From Zonotrichia leucophrys gambelii (Eukaryota; Chordata; Aves; Passeriformes; Passerellidae): a stretch of DNA of 64,000 nt. The notes beneath the pieces are model-generated. The model had not been told where the DNA came from. It was given only the letters and a program-made list of their open reading frames with translations, and did no database searches. Location: contig NC_088173.1 in the NCBI RefSeq assembly GCF_028769735.1, forward strand, positions 9,011,038 to 9,075,037, written 5' to 3'. Each line of letters starts with the position of its first letter. Position 1 is the stretch's first letter. Positions 61,463 through 64,000 of this stretch are shown in pieces. The position numbers were made by a program, and so were the translations under genes.

Positions 61463-64000
61463 GCTGGCTTTCAGTTAACTTCCAAGGAAAGGAAAGGTAC
61501 ACATACCTTACCTTGGCTAGTTAAGAGAAGACTTATAAAGCAGGTATGGCAGCACTAGCACTGAAGTGACTGTCAATATGCCAGAGTGGATCTAAATAGA
61601 AATAATAACAATTTCCAGCCTGCCTTGAATTTGTTTTTTTCATGATATCAACAACACACATTGAAATTTTAGTAACAGCCCATTTGCATTTTTAACGATT
61701 TAAGTTCTTAGTGCTGGAACTGCAGAACATTAAAGAAAAGCTCAAAACTATAATTATGAGTCCTCAGACTAATGTTCTCCCCTTTTATGACACTCAACCA
61801 AACTGCTAAATATTTAATGATGTGATGAGTAGGAGTGTAGGATGGGCCAATTTAATCTCTCTTTACTTGGCTGAGATGGCTCTTTTGTTATCCTGTGCAT
61901 GTGGCATTAGCAGTCATTTATCATTAACCAGAATCGCAGATAACAAGTTTATCTGCACACTACTCCAATAGCCCATTTTCCTACAGCTCTAAAGGCCAAG
62001 TTTCCTTCAGATATTTTCTTCAAGTGAAGAGCCAATGTCAGGGTGACTTAAGAACTGTTATTTTCTTAGTTTTCTTTGTGATGATATTTTTTCCTAGCTA
62101 GTTATAGGATTATTCTCCAAGCTAGACAAATACAATTCATCTTTGAAGGTAACTGTTAGAAACCACCTCCCTGCAACTCACGGTGCCCCAAGCTCCTCAC
62201 ACACAGCTTTTCAGATTTTGCCTCCCTCATTGGTGCAAATGGTTGAACGTACTAATGTATTACTTCAAGCGGCCTAAATATGATACATATGAAGTGGTGA
62301 CTCTACAAGTGATGCCCAGCACCTTAAGGATCCCAAAGTACTTTTAGAAACAGCATTCCCTTTGGACCAGCTCTGCTGTAGTTTATAATCTAGCATGTGT
62401 CATTTACATTCATGCTCCTCTTTCCGAGAAAAAGGGGAAGTTAATGCACTCAGCCACAAATGATGCAAAGGTAACACAGCTGCTACAGCAACAAAACGTT
62501 TGATCCTGAGGTGATAAGGGGCTCTGACACACCTGGAGGCGTGATGCTCCTGAACTGATTCTGACAGGCTTCTCTCTCTCACACCTACTCCCCTTTGCCC
62601 CTTTGGAGAGGGTCAGAAGTTTAAAAAGGAATAGAAATTGAGCACCATCTAATTTATGAGAGGAACATAAGGAATTTTCCATCCTTCAAGTGTAATCCCA
62701 CATTGAAGTCTGTAAATGAGTCCTGCCATATTCAGACATGTTTTCAACAATGACAAGCATACTCTAAATTATGGATGATTAAAGCAACTACAGATTTACA
62801 CAGGGAGAAAAGTATAATAAAGTAATTAATTCCCCTAAAGACCCAGGGAGAATTAGATGTACTATGTGAGGAGGTGTTTCAGGGGCAAACTGTCCATTGA
62901 GCATCCTGAGATGCTTAATAAGCCCTCATCAATTCTATACTTAAGAGTTCACCAGTGGAAGTCTGCAATAGACATTAATTCCCACCAAAATTTCAAGCTT
63001 TTCATCATTATCAGACTGTAAAAGTAATCCAGAACCTGTAATGGTGTATCCTAAGACAGTCCCTATAACTTCACAGGCAGACAGCCTGGAAAGCAAGGTT
63101 TGGGAGGACCCTGGAGCAGCAGAGGGCAGAGGGCTCTCCTGGGGCTCCAGCTTATGGGCTGTTAGGGCAGCTCTGTTCACTGGGGAGGTTGTCTCTCGTG
63201 GTGCACAGCTAAATACATCTGCAGGGCTGATGCCTCTCCAAGAGCTTTTGGCTCAGGGCCCCAAGGCCCTGGGCCAGGCTCCCTGGAAAAGCAACTGGGT
63301 GTGGAGAATTTAGCAGAGGCTGTAGTACAATTAGGATAGCAGTGGTGTAAGGACCTGGCCAGGGACGCACCTTGGAGGATAATCCTGAAGTGTTATCCTG
63401 GGATTACTGGGCTGAGGCTGTCCCCACACACCCTGCCATACAGTGAATGTGCAACAGTTCCTTCTGAAAGAGTGCCTTGCCTGGGAAACAAAGTGTCTTG
63501 GATAACAAAATACAAAAAGTCAGTTTCTGCTGAATTACACCTGAACCTTGAGCCTAACCGCAGCATAAAGAATCCAGAGCAAATCATCTGTTGTCAGTTT
63601 AGCCCACTCTCTCTTGGTTTGGTAATTTATTCTTTTTTCTTTCCTGCTGCAGCTCAGAGCAGAGCATGGCCCTAGCCTGATGAATAATAAAAATAAGAAA
63701 GATGACAAGGGCAAAACCAGTTTGGTTCGTACCAGAGTAGGAAAGTTGTCCTGAGTTATTTGCCCTGCAGCTTTTCCTTCACTGTTGTTGCACTCCCATG
63801 TTCACACTGTGACACTTCCAATAAATTTACCTCCAGTAAACAAGTAAAACACACAAGATCTATGCTATGTGGAACCAGCAGTAAAATGTTTGAGTTTCGA
63901 AAACCTTCTCCCAAAATCCATATTTCAGCACTATTTCCAGCCTTCTGCCTGTTGTTCAGAGGCCCCATAGGACCTGTTTTCCTGCTGCCTTTCCATTTGG

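Larger units (their letters stand above)
60549..64000. other. Non-coding right end, with a GC-richer block
   Basis: Mostly AT-rich, but 63060-63460 is clearly GC-richer and contains a plus-strand frame of 90 codons (63041-63313) without recognisable features. A decayed LTR is possible, but I cannot identify its ends. Confidence 0.4.

Noticed and set aside
1..64000. CRISPR arrays, operons, phage or other prokaryotic systems
   Set aside because: Introns, CR1 elements and CpG islands show a vertebrate nuclear sequence. None of the tandem repeats has repeat-spacer structure.

Overview
The window is a vertebrate, almost certainly avian, nuclear sequence. The background is AT-rich and non-coding. 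It carries CR1 LINE fragments with the bird-type 3' end, two sharply bounded CpG islands, and one gene I can identify with confidence: NMU, the neuromedin U precursor, on the minus strand. I see no prokaryotic gene, rRNA, tRNA or CRISPR array.

Layout. 1-26.4 kb is non-coding sequence with three CR1 copies (3.0-3.9, 6.45-7.5 and 8.8-9.9 kb) and, on the minus strand, two exon-like segments with good splice signals (14.7 and 17.0 kb). 26.46-27.77 kb is a strong CpG island with a minus-strand first-exon donor, five NRF1-type motifs and a YY1-type motif facing the plus strand. It looks like a housekeeping-type promoter. In human 4q12 the genes on this side of NMU are PDCL2 and CLOCK, both in the NMU orientation. 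CLOCK is therefore the best synteny guess, but no CLOCK or PDCL2 coding exon was found. 27.8-37.1 kb is non-coding, with two head-to-head CR1 ends at 33.1-34.0 kb. 37.16-50.09 kb is NMU: nine coding exons read right to left, starting in the second CpG island (about 49.8-50.6 kb), whose promoter has a TATA-like box, a CACGTG E-box, an AP-1 site and a 41-bp minisatellite. 50.6-64 kb is non-coding with two CR1 fragments. In human the next gene on this side is EXOC1, which I do not find here.

NMU is complete from signal peptide to the amidated C-terminal peptide and stop, but two features stand out. Exon 3 is 50 nt, 2 nt longer than the 48 nt that its homologous peptide needs, because of an extra TG in a TGTG run. 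Read as given, this frameshifts the precursor into a stop in exon 4. Introns 2-8 are all phase 0, so skipping exon 3 would restore the frame. Second, the active C-terminal heptapeptide reads FFYRPRN, with Tyr where mammals (FLFRPRN) and, from memory, chicken have Phe.

Most other open frames are short chance frames, shadows of CR1, or artefacts of stop-poor GC-rich DNA in the two CpG islands.
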